The notes beneath the pieces were generated by a model. The model was not told the DNA's origin and did no database searches. It was given only the letters and a program-made list of their open reading frames with translations. The position numbers and the translations under genes were made by a program. Of a stretch of DNA of 64,000 nt, positions 46,574 through 60,200 are shown in pieces (within the stretch, counting starts at the first letter, position 1; every line of letters starts with the position of its first letter). Source of the stretch: Oscarella lobularis (taxonomy: Eukaryota; Porifera; Homoscleromorpha; Homosclerophorida; Oscarellidae). The stretch spans positions 3,038,001 through 3,102,000 of the forward strand of contig NC_089176.1 in the NCBI RefSeq assembly GCF_947507565.1, in the 5' to 3' direction.

Positions 46574-49500
46574 TATCTTTTTATTGAATGCTCGTCGTGT
46601 GCACGTGGCCGTACAATCGGCTGTCCCAAAGTCGGTGGGATCTTGTCCGAGGTCTGTCTTGCGTGCTATATAAAAATGGGTGATGCGGGCGAAGCGCAGT
46701 TGATTATCGAGACACCCAACTGTGTTTGGGATTATTCGACAATGAGTCTTGCTTTTTTTTCTCTAGGTCGCGTCAGGGGCTTTTGCGTTCTGTGCGAGCT
46801 TCATCGTCACATGCTCGACGCTCTTAGCAGAGCCGGTCAAGCGATCCAGCCACTTGGAATTGTGTCTAAATTGAAACGTGAGCGATTTTATGCGTATGCG
46901 GAATAGCCGTTGACGGTTGTTACGCTATCTTACAACAGATATTGCTCGGCACTTGAGGGTTGGACACCAGGAAGACGCGCACGAGTTTTTACGTTATCTT
47001 ATAGACGGAATGCAGAAGGCTTGTCTAGCAGGATTCCAGTCAAAGTGCGTAGATTTGAAAATGAAAAATTGGGATTGTTTACCTATTTCGTTGCAGTAGT
47101 TTGGATAGAGCAAGCCAAGAGACGACCGCAATACATCAGATTTTTGGAGGATATTACCGGTCTCAAGGTAAAAGGCCATTAAAGGCTGTGGACTTCGCTT
47201 TTGCTACGTCGTCGTTCTTAGTCATTTGCTTGCAGTGCAGGCACGAATCGAACACGTTCGAACCGCTTCTAGATCTAAGTCTTAATATCAAGGTGAGAAA
47301 CCTCATATAGATCATTACAGAGAATGAATATTTAATTATTCAAAATGCCTCCTTCCAGAACTGCTTTACATTAAAGAAAGCGTTAGAGCGATACATCGAA
47401 CCGGAAATACTAGACGATTCCAACAAGTACCTCTGCTCAAAGTGAACACGAATAGAAGAAGGAAGTGCTCGTCTTCTATTCTTTTATCTAGGTGTAAGCA
47501 AAAGAGGAGAGCTCAAAAACGATTGACAATTCATCATCCTCCGCGCGTCTTGACTATTCAGCTGAAGAGGTAAGAGAGACGTTGAACTCCTGACGTAGAA
47601 TCTCAAACGATTTATTTTCAGGTTTGACTTTAGTAGTATGTTTGGGTTTAAAGTAAGTAAGGACGTGAAATTCGAAGACGCGCTCGATCTTCGGCCGTTT
47701 ATGAGTCAAAAAAACGTGAGACTGTGCACCGATTGTGTAGTAGCCCAGTCAATGTTTTTTTCCCTTCTGCTCAGGGACCAAAAGAGTTATATCACTTGAA
47801 TGCCGTCTTGGTTCACTCTGGCTATTCGTGCAATTCCGGGCACTACTACTCCTTTGTCAAAAGTCCAGCCGGATTCTGGTACTCCATGAACGATTCCCAC
47901 GTGAGAAGATGAGTAGTCGTCTCGTTTCTTGCACACGCTCTGCTTCTGACAGGTTCGTCAAGTGAGCCAACAGACGGTTTTCTCGCAGCAAGCCTACTTG
48001 CTCTTCTACTGTCACACAAAGCCAAAGAATCATCACCAGCAACAACCACTACAACGCTCTCAGGTAGAGAGGAATGAAAGTCAAGTCAAATTAGGGAATT
48101 CTGTGATTTTTGGGGGCAGATGACGTCAAATCGGTCTCCGACTCCGGTAAGAGCTCCTGTTTCTAATTCGCTGCCACCGTCAAAGGAGAAGACGACCAAG
48201 ATTGTACAGCCAGTCAAGCCTCGAATAATATCTGAATCGACGACTGCGAGCAAGTCGTCTTCTACTTCAAATCAGCCGACTGCACTCAAAATTCAAAAGG
48301 TAGAAAGAGAATCACCCGAGAAAATTGTTTTCTTTTTACGTTTGGGGCTTCAGTTTGCAATTAAAATTAAAAAGCAGCCCAAGCCGTCGTGGGAAGAGGC
48401 TCTAACGGGAAAGAAAGCAGAAAAACCGTACACAAACAAGGACGACGCTAGCAAAAGCGCCATTCAGCCCGTGTCGCCGCCGTCGGCGAAAGACGCCGAA
48501 AACGTATCCGTCGTTTTGCCACAGCAGACGAAACGACTTGGCAAAGCTAAAGTGATCTTTTCTCCGCAAGTTCAGAAGCCCACAGCCATCGTTTCGCCCA
48601 GCGTGACGTCGTCGCCGTCGCCGTCAAAGGCTACATCGACGCCGAGTGACTTCGCATCGAATGCTAAATCGGTGTCTCCTCTTGTCGCGACGACGAAAGC
48701 GGAAGCGCAGAGCGACGCTTCGTCGGAAGGCTTGAAAGCTCTCAAGTCGTACGAATCTCCGGATTCAGAGATCCGGCGAAGCCCATCGCCGGCTCAAATT
48801 GTTCCGGCGACGTCGACGACGTCGGGCAGCCCGGAAAAAGTGGAGGAGGCGGAAGGCGAGCAGCGTTACGGACCGGAAGAACCGAGCTGCGTGGAGAAGA
48901 AAGAAAAGAAGAAAAAGAAGCACAAAAAGAAGAAGAAAAAGAAGAGGGGCGACGACGGCTACGAAGAAGAAATTGTCGAAGAGAGAAAGAGACGACGGTC
49001 TGGGTCGAGGCGATCGAGAAGTTTGTCCGTGGAAAAGAAGACCGAGCGACAGAGGCGGTCGAGGAGTGCGTCGTCGGATAGGGAGCCGGAACGGAAGCGG
49101 CGAGACGACGGCGAGTCGAGTCGTTCCTCTGAGAGGCGACGGCGAAAAAAGAAGCGGAAGAGGTCGCGAGACGAGTCGAGATCGAGAAGTCCGTCGGAGA
49201 GGAAAAGGACGAGACGCGCGTCTGAGTCTCGCTCGGAGCGGAAGGAGACGAGACGCGAATCGCGGGATAGAAAGCGTGAGAGAAGCCGAAGTCGGAGTAC
49301 TTCGCCCGAGAAACGATCCCATGGAAAGAAAGAAGGTATGAGTATGCGTGAAGCATTCGTTTGACATTGGGTATTGTATACCGTATGGCATGTGTGTGCT
49401 TGTGTTTTGAAGAGTCTTAGCAACGTCTTTTTTGTTGTGTGTAGTCGAGAAAGTCAAATACGTGGATGGCACCGTTTGCGTTGTCGTGGATAAAACGACG

Positions 49501-50048
49501 CGTTGTGAAAAGGATAAAGCGGACGTTGTCGGCGTGCTTACGGCGTCGACGGGCCACGGATACGGAAAATCTGGTGAAGTCGTGTAGATAAGCAGATGTG
49601 AAGTACAACTAAAATAATTTCTGTCTTAGTTGAGTCTTGGGAAGGTGGCCCGAGTAGGGTGGATAGTGCCGCCGATGTTGACGACTTGAGGCGATCTAAT
49701 CGCGACGACTGGGACGACGAATACGACAAGGGAAGAGCCAAAAAGGTCAAATCGGCTCGGAGACAGTTCGCCGGGCAGTCGTCGAAGAACGAGTTTCAGG
49801 ACATACAAAGCAAGCGAAACAAAGTCTATACGGTAAGTAAGCGGCGGGAAGCGGCTTTCATTAGTAGAGACCCCCCGTTATAAGCGATGGACGGACGCAC
49901 TGTGTTCCTTTCAAAATAATCTAGACTGCGATTCTCTTAGGGATCAAAGCATCGACTGGACGAAAATCGTCGTCAAGATCACGGTCGACATCGCGGTCAT
50001 AATCGCCACCATCACCATTACCATCGTCATTACACAGGCAAGCGTTGA
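46039..50048 (+). CDS. Ubiquitin-specific protease, USP36/USP42-like
   Basis: ATG at 46039 opens [11 protein letters not shown]; an in-frame upstream ATG at 45895 falls inside the repeat described above and is less likely. The catalytic Cys box is [18 protein letters not shown] near 46395-46440. The fingers and palm continue through exons near 46767, 46930, 47100, 47240, 47370 and 47500 (a Cys pair near 47225-47240 and a pair near 47430-47500 may bind zinc). The His box is [20 protein letters not shown], then WYSMNDSHV near 47800-47900. The long C-terminal tail is disordered, with a Lys run near 48900 and Ser/Arg-rich tracts near 49000-49310, and ends in a His-rich exon with TGA at 50048. A basic nucleolar-type tail after the protease is typical of USP36, which protects nucleolar and histone-linked substrates from ubiquitin. 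Confidence 0.85.
46536..46574. repeat. (TATT)n microsatellite in an intron
   Basis: About ten ATTT units in the first intron of the protease gene. Confidence 0.9.
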
Positions 50049-50311
50049 TTTAAGTACTGCGGCTCGCGTGCAGAGCACTGCTGTAGTCCCCAAAAAGTTT
50101 GGTTACTATGAAAGTATTCAATGGAACCCTATAATCAGAAACAGAAATCGTTGTTGTACCAGTTGAGAAAGCTACGTCGTATATGGCCAGTTTTAATAAT
50201 AAAGCATTTATTCGCTTTCTAAGAAAATAGTAGTAGTACAAAATATTCATTAGCAAAAACGGACAAAAAAACGTATAAGGTGGGGGGGATAAGACTATTG
50301 TTTTGCATTTT

Positions 50312-53300
50312 CTACCAAATCAAAGCAGATACATTGTCGCCCGTTTTACTCGACGAATTACCGTCATCGTCGTCGCCCTTCGATGCTGGTGAGGAAGACG
50401 CTTCGTCGTTTGATTTAAGAGAATCTAGATCGGTCGCTTTTACAGGCGTTGAATCCTTCTTCTGCTGCTGCTGCCGTTTCTTTCGATCCAGCGTGTCCGA
50501 TCGGTAGTACAAAGATTCCTCGTCGCCCGTCGTCGTCGTCTCTTGACTATCTGCGTCCACGTCTTCTTCCTCCGTTTCGTCCCCTTCGTCTTCGTCGAGA
50601 CTTCGAAGTGATACGATCGATATGTTGAACGTTTCGGACGCACTATTGAAACTGACCGACTTTTTCTCCTTCGGAATCTGCGAGAGAAACCAGAACAAGT
50701 AAGCAACTCTGCACGAAATTCTTCTCGAGTCTCGTTCTTACGTCAATAGGAGAACGCAGCGAACTTTTTCGCGGCGCCGACATCGCTTTTTTCACTTCGT
50801 CTTCGTTCGCCGCTTTCTCGAGTGCCTCTAAGATTTCGCTCTTCCGCTCCGACGCCGACGCCGTGAGAGGCGGCGAACCCTTGACGACGCCCGGTGACGT
50901 CGTCACGTCCGACAAGCGTTTCACCTGACGAGGAACAATATTCGGTGACGACGTCGCTACTGGGGAGGTTGATCGCGCCTGTTCAACGGCGGTCGGACGA
51001 GGACGAGACGGCGATTCGTGTAACGGCGAAGCAACTGTGGCGTTGCGACGAGACGGCGACTGCTTTCGAGTCTAGAAATGAGGATTCGTTCAGAAACAGG
51101 TGATGTTATAAAGGTAATTTTTATTTCATACCGGTGAAGAATGTTTTTCGGGATCGAATTGCATTCTGAACGAATCCGGCACTTCTACCGACGTTGAAAG
51201 GGCGTCAGCCGCTTCAAGTAGCTGGACGGTCGTTGGTCTGACTTCGGGCTGCAACCAACAGGCTTGCGCTATTGTGAAACTGGTCCACCAAAGAGAAGGG
51301 GGGAAAATCAGTTCAAAATTGAAGTAGTGCACTGCCCATACATTTGTGAGTCGTCGCCTACTGCATCCGACGGGTTTGTGAGGAGCACCGCCGTTTGATC
51401 AAAAATAACCGACTCGATTACTTCCTCGTTTGACAGGGATTCATACGGCCTCTGCGCCATGGATAGGATTTCCCACAGAGCAACTCCGAACGACCTAAAC
51501 ATGCGTTACATTCCCAAATTGAAGGCGACCCGATCATACCAAACGTCTGCGGCTTTTGTTCGCGGTTGAACTTCGGTTGTGCTGTTTTTTTCATCCCGTT
51601 TTAGACTCTCTGGTGCCATCCAGCGTACGGGCAACAGACCGGGGAAGTTTTCTTCTTCATGATAATCGTCCTAACAGTAACGAAAAAAATTCTTATACAG
51701 TATATCCAGGCACAGGCATTGTGAGTTTACCCGAAACAATTGTTTTGCAAGACCGTAGTCTCCAATTTTGACAGACATGTCACTTGCCAACTGGAAATTT
51801 CGGGTTGCCACGTCACTAACAAATTCGAGTAGGCTTTTAGAATGCGTAAATCGGTGACTGCTTTACCCGTGAATGAAATTGTTCTGGTGTAGAACGTCAA
51901 GTCCCGTTGCCATGTCAACGGCTATTCGAACAAAAACGCGTCGCTCTTTGAGCGCTGCCGCATCCCATCGATGACGTATGAGGTAAGTTTTGAGATTTCC
52001 CTGAGGGCAGTTTTCGAGTACGGCGAGATAAGGGTCCGCTTCGGTGCACAGTGCCAGTAGAGCTAAAACGTTGGGATGTTGCTCTACGTACCTAGAAGAA
52101 GAAAATAGTTATTTGAGTTTCAAGCTATTATAAACTACCATAGATGCTCTAGTCCTTTCAAGAAGTCCGGTTTAGCTGAAACATTTGCAAGCTCCTAAGC
52201 CATTTCCTTTATCAGCTATGAAACAACGAGTCCCTAGAACCGTTCTTACTTGAATTACAATTTTGGTTTTCTTCAGCCCAGAAACGATGCGATGTCCCGT
52301 TCCTTCATAGACCTGAGCAGCGCGATAGAAACAAGAAAGCGGTAAGAAAGCACGCGCTGACCTTAAATGTTCCCGTTTCACCCAATTCCTTATCAAACTT
52401 TAGTTGATCTCGCGGAAAATTCATTAGAATGTGATCAGCCATGGAACGCGTTCCAGCTAGAAGCCAATCAGTAGGACTGCACACTAGCATTACAATGAAA
52501 AATTCTGACTGACCTTTTTCTTCCAAAAGACTCTCGTTGGGATTTCCAGGTTGCAATATGATATTATCGTCCAATGACGAACCTGACGAGGTGCGGCTCT
52601 TGTGTTTCAATTTCTCCTTTTCCATCTTCTCCAGCTCCTTTTTCTTTCGTTTCTCCTCTTCCTTCAGGCGCTTTTCTTCTTCCTTCAATCGCTTCTCCTC
52701 CTCCTTTTGGCGTCGCTTTTCTTCCTTCAGCTGCTGTTTTCCTGCGACAGGCTGAACCGGCAGCACATCCTCCGTCGTTTTCTGCCAAGTCGTTTCCTCG
52801 ACGGACGATTCCAGAGGCTTCATGCTCTGCATCGCTACGCCTCCGTCGTCCAACCCGCTCTCAACCTCGTACGTCAAATCGTCTCGCGATTCAGACGACT
52901 TCAGTCGAAACGAGCCCTTCCGCTCGCGCCTTCGCCACCGACAGCAAAGGACACAACCAATTGTAATCAAAATAATCAACAGCACAACGGCAACCACAAC
53001 GGCAATAAAAATAGCGAGGTAGGGCATACGAAAGGGTGGCCACCAGCCTGCCGACGTTGAATCAGACGGTGATTTAGTCGACGATGACGTCGTTAGCACC
53101 GTTGGAGCAAAATCATTGCACAATCCGCCGCATTCACCACATGAATTCACGTCGTCAGCCCAACACCCGGCACCTTTCTTACAACTCGCCGAACATTGAA
53201 TCGCGTCGCATTGACTTCCGTCGCCGTTGTCTCGAACAAGAAGCGTCGGCACGTAGTCATCACCTTGCGACCATGACCAAAGAATGTCCGGTGACGACGA

Positions 53301-54121
53301 TCCGTTTAGGATCCATAGCCAGTTGATACCCTTGTCGCCCGTGTCGTCGCGCGGTCGACGCACAAACGACGTCTGTCCCCACTGCGGATAGCCGGCGAAG
53401 CACAACATGCGATTGCCTTCGACGTGAACTGTGCCCTGCTGGATTTTCTTCAATCGACTCAAGGCGCGCAGATTTACCAATGCGACGTTGTAACTGATCG
53501 ACAGGGCGTAGTATCCTGCTATCAGGTCGCCACCGCCGATCGTTTCGACGAGCGAGAGCGCGGATAAACTAGTCAGTTGCGCGTTACGGTCGATTTGCAC
53601 GGAGCCGTCGATTTCGTTTAGACTTTGAAAGCCGCCGACGTCGCTCAGCTTCGGATTGTAGACGACAACGAGCGAACCGGCGAGCCGTTTCAGCTTATTC
53701 AGAACCGATATGCTGAGCAGCGACGGATTGCGACGAATTTCGACGCCGTCGCCGACGGCGACGAGTTTATCGAAACCGCGCAAATCGGTTATGCTCGTGC
53801 AGGCGACTCGCAATCGACCCGTCACGTTGACGAGATCGTCGAACTCGCCGATCGCGCTGTCGTCGATTGGCGACGGCGACTGATCGTCGTCGCACGATCC
53901 GATGACGAGATCGCCCGTTATCGTCTCGCATTCCGACCAACGCTCGACGTCGGCAAGCGTCGACACGAGCGCGTCCTTCTCATTGACGGGACAACCTCGC
54001 GAAAAGAAAGAAAGAAAAACAAATAATGTACGATCTATTGGAAATCGTGGAGTCTACTTGCGATGGCCGTGTGAAGGTAAAAGACGGCGTAGCAGTAGTA
54101 AACAAAGTCTCGTGCCGTCAT
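50312..54121 (-). CDS. Receptor with receptor-L ectodomain and lemur-tyrosine-kinase-like (LMTK) kinase
   Basis: The start at 54121 gives a hydrophobic signal peptide (MTARDFVYYCYAVFYLHTAIA), joined in phase 1 to a long exon at about 53992. The ectodomain has receptor-L repeats (ITGDLVIGSC to VHVEGNRMLCF) and a small Cys-rich furin-like piece, then a membrane helix (AIFIAVVVAVVLLIILITIGCVLCC) near 53000. The juxtamembrane part has a charged Glu/Lys coiled segment. Kinase exons run from about 52450 to 51130: a G-rich loop (GETGTFKVYEGTG), a beta3 strand IVIQ where Lys is expected, a catalytic loop HGDVATRN (formed across an intron near 51865), GDYGLA in place of DFG, RWMAPES, and CWLQPEVRPT. 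GDYGLA and CWLQP are hallmarks of lemur kinases. The tail contains KKSVSFN near 50650, a PP1-docking RVxF-type motif, as known in LMTKs. Transcribed away from the dynein gene. Confidence 0.8.
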
Positions 54122-54291
54122 TTGCTGGTTCTTCTTCTAGCGAAGCCGTATATCTCGCATCGTGGTCGTCGGCATACGGGATCGAATAGCGTGACCACCG
54201 TTCCGACCAATCGAGAACTCGCTCACGTTCCGCCCCCCTTAGAGACGCCGACACGCCTCAACTGCAAACACAGTCCCACGGCTAGGCGAAA
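54122..54291. promoter_or_regulatory. Short divergent promoter region
   Basis: Only 170 bp separate the start codons of the receptor kinase (minus) and the dynein heavy chain (plus), so both promoters and 5' UTRs must lie here. No TATA box is evident. Confidence 0.5.
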
Positions 54292-57200
54292 ATGGCCGAA
54301 CACGAGGATGAGGGCGCCGGCGAAAGCGAAGGAGACGTTCGCATCGTCTTCTTATCTGATTATGTACTCAAGACGCTCAAATTGAAGCCGGATAAATGGA
54401 CGAAAATGCTGGCGACCGAAGAGGCGCCGATTGCCATATCGGAATTCCTCGAAAAGCCCGAAATCACCACGCTGGTTATTTATCAGAACCAGCAGGGCCA
54501 GCTGACGCCGTCGTTCGACTTTCCGACGACGTCCAAGCTGAAATCGGTCTACTTCGTCAAAAAAGAACGCACGGCGGTAAACGCGCAGAACATGCGCGCC
54601 GTTCTCACGTTCGGCGACATGTCATACGCGCCGCTCGAACATCTGTCTTCTCTCGTGGACGATGTACGTATAGTTTTTTCACGTTGCTACTGGCAACGGC
54701 TCCTCCTCCATTCACGTGTGTCTCTCTCTCGTAGATTCTCTTACCGCTGATTGGCAACGACGGAAATCACGGCGAATGGCCGTCAGTCGTTTCGCAGGAC
54801 GTGCAAAAGCACGCGCAAGATTTGAAGAACAGCGTCTACGTCGTTGCCGGTCAAGTCAAAGGACGAACGCTACTTCCGCTTCCGGCCAACGCCACCGCCG
54901 CGTCCGACGACGTCGTCACAAACAGAAGGTTCGATTATTTTTTCAACCCTTCCAAAAAAAGTCTTATATTCTCTTTCCCAGAGGCGACGCGTTTGACAAG
55001 GGCATTGTTCACGCCGTCGAAACCGTCGTCATCGATTGGGTCCATCAGACGCAGGACGTGCTGAAGAAGAGCTCGGCGCAGGCGCTTCTCGACGGCTCCA
55101 ATCCGATGCCGTTCGTCGAGCTCGACTTCTGGGAGGCGCGTCAGGCGAACGTCGAGTACATATTCGATCAGCTGCAGGATGGAAAGGTGCGAAAGATGGC
55201 CGAGTTGTTGGAAAGGACGAAGAGCAGCTATTTTCCGGCGTTCAAGAAAATGTTCAACGACGTCAGAGCAGGTAGGGAAAAAATTAAATTATAATAAAGA
55301 CCTAATAGATTTTCATTTTAGCTTATATTGAAGCCAGCGACATCTCGCTTTATCTGAAACCACTTCGACGTCAGCTGGAGAGTCTTGACAGCGGCGACTA
55401 CTCGGAGATAAACGAACAGCTAGCAGCCGTGATGCACACCGTCTGCATCATATGGGCCAATTCGGAGTTCTATTGCCAGCCGGCGAGAATCATCGTTCTT
55501 CTACAGGAACTCGCAAATTTTGTCATGGAATTGGTGGGCAAGAAATCAGCTAACTAGTTGTGTGAGTCATGTTTGGGATTTTTTTCTTTCCCCCAGACCA
55601 AGACGTTTGTGAGTCCCGATGAAATCTTTCGTTCCGAGGCTGACGAAGCGCTGGAGAAGATCACGGAGGCGCTGAACGTCTGTCGAAATTTCCGCCGGCT
55701 TTATGATCAGAAAAAGGCCACTTTGACCGATTACTATGCTGATCTTCCTGATAAGGAAGTTCGCTCGTGGGACTTTGAATCCAAATTGATTTTCACGCGA
55801 TTTGATCTGTTTGTTGGTCGCCTGGCTACGCTTGAGGTGCCTGGTAGACGCGAACGGCGTTTTGTAATTTTATCCTATTTTTTTGTAGGAGTACTTCAAT
55901 ACGGTCATGGAATTCGCGAAATTGGAGAAAGTGGACTTTTCCGGAATCAAAGCTTCAAGTCTTCTCGACGTGGTTCAGCAGGTGTTTGCTGAATTCCAAG
56001 ACCAAGTGACCGTCTTTAGTCAATCGTCGTACGATCCGTTGGACACCGAAAGCACGGTAGAGAGAAGAAAGGAACCCTTATAACGTCACATTCATTCGTC
56101 TCTGCGCAGGAATTCGTACGAGATTATAAGACGTTCTTTGAAAAAGTGTGCAATTTAGACGACAGAATGTCGACGGTGTTGCGACAGGCTCTAGACGACT
56201 GCTCGGGTCCGCAGTCCGTTTTTAAGGTGAGGCTGAAACCTCTTGAGTCTTCCTTCGATTTCTCTTGTTTCTCTAGCTATTGGACATCTTTGGGAGTTTG
56301 ATCGATCGTCCCATCGTTCACGAACATTTCGTCGACAAACTGCCCATGCTCATTTCCTCGATGGATCGCTACTTGGATCAGAATAAATTCATCTACGACG
56401 AACAGCAAGCGGAGCCGGCCGACGACAGATTGCCGTATCGACGGAGAAACATGCCCGTCGTGTCGGGAACTCTCAATTGGTCCCAAGAGCTGAGAGATCG
56501 GCTTACGGGACCGATGACGCGACTTCGGCAGCTGAATCACGGCGCACTGGAAGGAGCCGAGACGATGATCATGTTCAGCAAGTTCGAGGAAATGATGGAA
56601 CTTCTGGCAGAGTGAGTCTCAAAATGTTCTAATAGAAAGTCTGGCTCTCTGAACCTTGCTTAATTAGGCACGATCAGGGGGTGTATAAAGATTGGGCGAA
56701 AGGAGTCGACGAAATATCAAAAATCAATCTGGAGCGGCCTCTGTTGGTGCGCAACGACGAAACGATGCTTATCAGCGTCAACTTCGATCCCCAGGTAAAA
56801 CATGTACACATACATATCTTCGCGAAGATAACATCACGCTTTGTTTCTTTTTGTAGCTCGTGTCCGTGCTGAAGGAGGTTCGTTATCTCGAAATGCGAAC
56901 CGGCGAAGGCGAGGAGTTACCGTCCGAAGCGGCGGCCGTCTATTCGAAAAACGAGACGTATCGTAAGTACTTGGCCAATCTCGATTTGATCGTCGCCTGG
57001 TACAACGAAGTGAGAGAAACGGTGCTCGACGTCGAGTTTCCCCTCATAGCCGATCAACTGGAAAAAATTGACAGTCAGCTAGAGCAATCGCTGACGACTC
57101 TGACTTGGGCCGGCGAAGGTACGTACGTCCAGCTAAAGAACCACGTAGGTTTGCGAAGTGAAATTTCTCTCTGTCTCTCTCTAAAGGGGTTTGGGAGTAC

Positions 57201-60200
57201 GTCGAGACAACGCGAGACCTAGTCCACGACTTGCAGCAACGCGTCCAATCGGCAAAGAACAACGTCGACCGCATGCTTCAAAGGATGTCCAAGTGGTCCG
57301 AGACGCCGCTCTTCGAACGAAAGGACGGCAAAAAGGACGCGACGCTCGCCTTGGACGATCGAAAAACCCGACTTCGCGCTCGCTATTCGATCATCGCGAC
57401 GACGGGCGAGGACATTCATCGACTCGTCGCCGAGAATCTCGCCTTCTTTCAAGCCGACGAATCGTCGAGCATCTGGCGAAGTTACATCGAGTACTTGGAC
57501 GAATTGATCGTCGACGGATTTTTCAACGCGATTCACTGTTCGCTCGCGTTTCTGCTCAACAACACCGATCCGGAGAAGGGCGGTCGAATTCCCCTTCTCG
57601 AAGCGAAACTCGAACTCCAGGCTCCCAACGTCGTCTTCACGCCGTCGCTCGACGAGGACGCGTCCGACGGGTTCTATCATCTCGTCGACGGCATCGTGTC
57701 GGACATCTTTCACGTCTCCTCCTTGATGAAACGACTCGTCAAGAGCGACGCCGGCGCCGGCGCCGACGACGTCGAGACGGATCACTATCTCGACGATCTC
57801 GAGGACATGGTCGAGTTGTCGGACATGAAAGCCGAGTTGATGGATCGGTGTCAGGCGGTCGTTGCGAAAGCGTTGCAGTATCGCAGCTCGTTCGACTCGT
57901 ACGCGTATCTGTGGGTTGACGATCGGCAGGAGTTTATGGGTAAATTTCTGCGCTACAATCACGTTCCCACCGTCGAGGAAATGGAACAGTACGGCGACGA
58001 GGACGTGCCGGAGAGTCCGCCGACGCTCGCGCACTTCAAGCAACAAATCGACGCGTACGAGAAACTCTACGCGGACGTGAATCAAGTCGACGGGACGTGT
58101 CAGTTCGACGTTTGGTTTAAAGTCGACGCGCGCCCGTTCAAGCAGGGTCTGCTGAATATCATCAAGAAGTGGAGTTTGATGTTCAAGCATCATCTCACGG
58201 AACACGTCACGAGCAGGTAAAAAAATAATTATTTATATTCGCAGAGGGAAAAAATTAAGTGGTCGAATTTTTTTAGTCTGGACGATTTGGCTGCTTTTAT
58301 TACGAAAGTCGACGCTGGATTAGCGAAAGAGGTCGAAGACGGCGACTACGACGGTCTCGTCGCCGTCATCGGGCATCTGATGGCCGTCAAAGATCGCTCG
58401 CAGAGCACGGACGTCATGTTCGAACCGCTCAAAGAAACGATCGATCTCCTGAAAACGTACGAACAGGAGATGTCCGAAGAGGTGTACAAGCTTCTCGAGG
58501 AGTTGCCCGATCGATGGACGAACTTGAAAAAAGTCGTCTTGAGCGCTAAGCAAGCCGTCGCTCCCCTGCACACCAACGAGGTGGCGGTCATCCGGAAAAA
58601 GTGCGCGTCGTTCGACGTGAAGCAGCACGAGTTTCGCGAACGATTTCGAAAAGTCGCGCCGCTCGCCTACGATTCGACGAACGCGTACGCGCGTCTCGAT
58701 CGGCTGCACGTCGAGATAACGGATTTCGAGAAGGAGATGGCCGACTTGCAGAAATCGGCGGCTCTCTTCGAAGTGAACACGCCCGATTTCAAGCAACTGA
58801 AAGCGTGCCGACGCGAAGTCGGGCTCATGAAGCAACTGTGGGACGTCGTCGAGTTGGTTCACAGTTCCATTGAGGAGTGGAAGACGACGCTGTGGCGAGA
58901 GGTCAACGTCGAAACGATGGACATCGATTTGAAGAAGTTCGTCAAGGACATTCGCATGCTCGACAAGGAGATGCGCGCCTGGGACGCGTTCGGCGGCGTC
59001 GATTCGACCGTTAAGAATATGGTGACGTCGTTGCGCGCCGTCGGCGAGTTGCAGAATCCGGCGATTCGCGATCGGCATTGGCTTCAGTTGATGCAGGCGA
59101 CGAAAGTCAAGTTCGCCATGTCGGCGGAGACGAATCTCGCCGATTTGCTCAAATTGAATTTGCACAATTTCGAGGACGAAGTCAGGGGAATCGTCGACAA
59201 GGCGACGAAAGAGTTGAACATGGAGAAGATCTTGAAAGAGTTGGACGTGACGTGGTCGCAGATGGAATTCGAGCACGAACCCCATCCGCGTACGAGCATC
59301 ACGTTGCTGAAATCGAGCGAAGAACTGATCGAGACGCTCGAAGACAATCAAGTCCAATTGCAGAACATGATGACGTCGAAATACATCGCATTTTTTCTCG
59401 AAGAAGTTTCGACGTGGCAGAAGAGATTGTCGACCGCCGACTCGGTGATTACGATTTGGTTCGAAGTCCAGCGCACGTGGTCTCACTTGGAGAGCATTTT
59501 CATCGGATCGGAAGACATTCGCTCCCAGTTACCCGAAGATTCGAAACTTTTTGACGGAATCGACGAAGACTTCAAAGCTCTCGCGGCCGACGCAGTAAAA
59601 ACGCCAAATGTGGTCGAGGCGACCAATAAAAAGGGTCTTTACGAGACGCTGGAAGATATTCAGGGTCGATTGTCGGTCTGCGAGAAGGCGTTGGCCGAGT
59701 ATCTGGAGACAAAGCGACTCGCCTTTCCGCGTTTCTACTTCGTCTCGTCAGCCGATCTGCTCGATATTCTATCTAAGGGTAATCTGCCGACCGAAGTCGC
59801 TCGCCATCTGGCGAAACTTTTCGACAATATGGCTCGTTTGAAGTTCAAGGAGGATGACGACGGCAAGCCGATGAAGATCGCTTTGGGAATGTACAGCAAA
59901 GAAGGAGAATACGTCGACTTCAGCGAGCCGTGCGAATGCGTCGGTCAAGTCGAAGTGTGGCTCAATAGACTGATGGAAACGATGCAAGCGACGGTGCGAC
60001 ACGAACTGTGCGAATCGGTGTCCGCCTACGAGTTCAAGGCTCGCGATCAATGGCTCTTCGATTTTCCGGCTCAGATCGCTCTGACGACGACGCAGATTTG
60101 GTGGACGACCGAAGTGAATATCGCCTTCAGTCGACTCGAAGAGGGCTACGAGAACGCGCTCAAGGACTATTTCAAGAAACAGGTCAATCAACTGACCGCC

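Noticed and set aside
48742-49472. Several long frames on both strands in the protease tail
   Set aside because: They arise from the repetitive Ser/Arg/Lys-coding sequence of the real plus-strand exon.
57219-59486. Long minus-strand frames of 328 and 388 codons opposite the dynein exons
   Set aside because: Antisense shadows of GC-biased dynein codons; composition is Arg/Leu/Val-rich and without domain logic.
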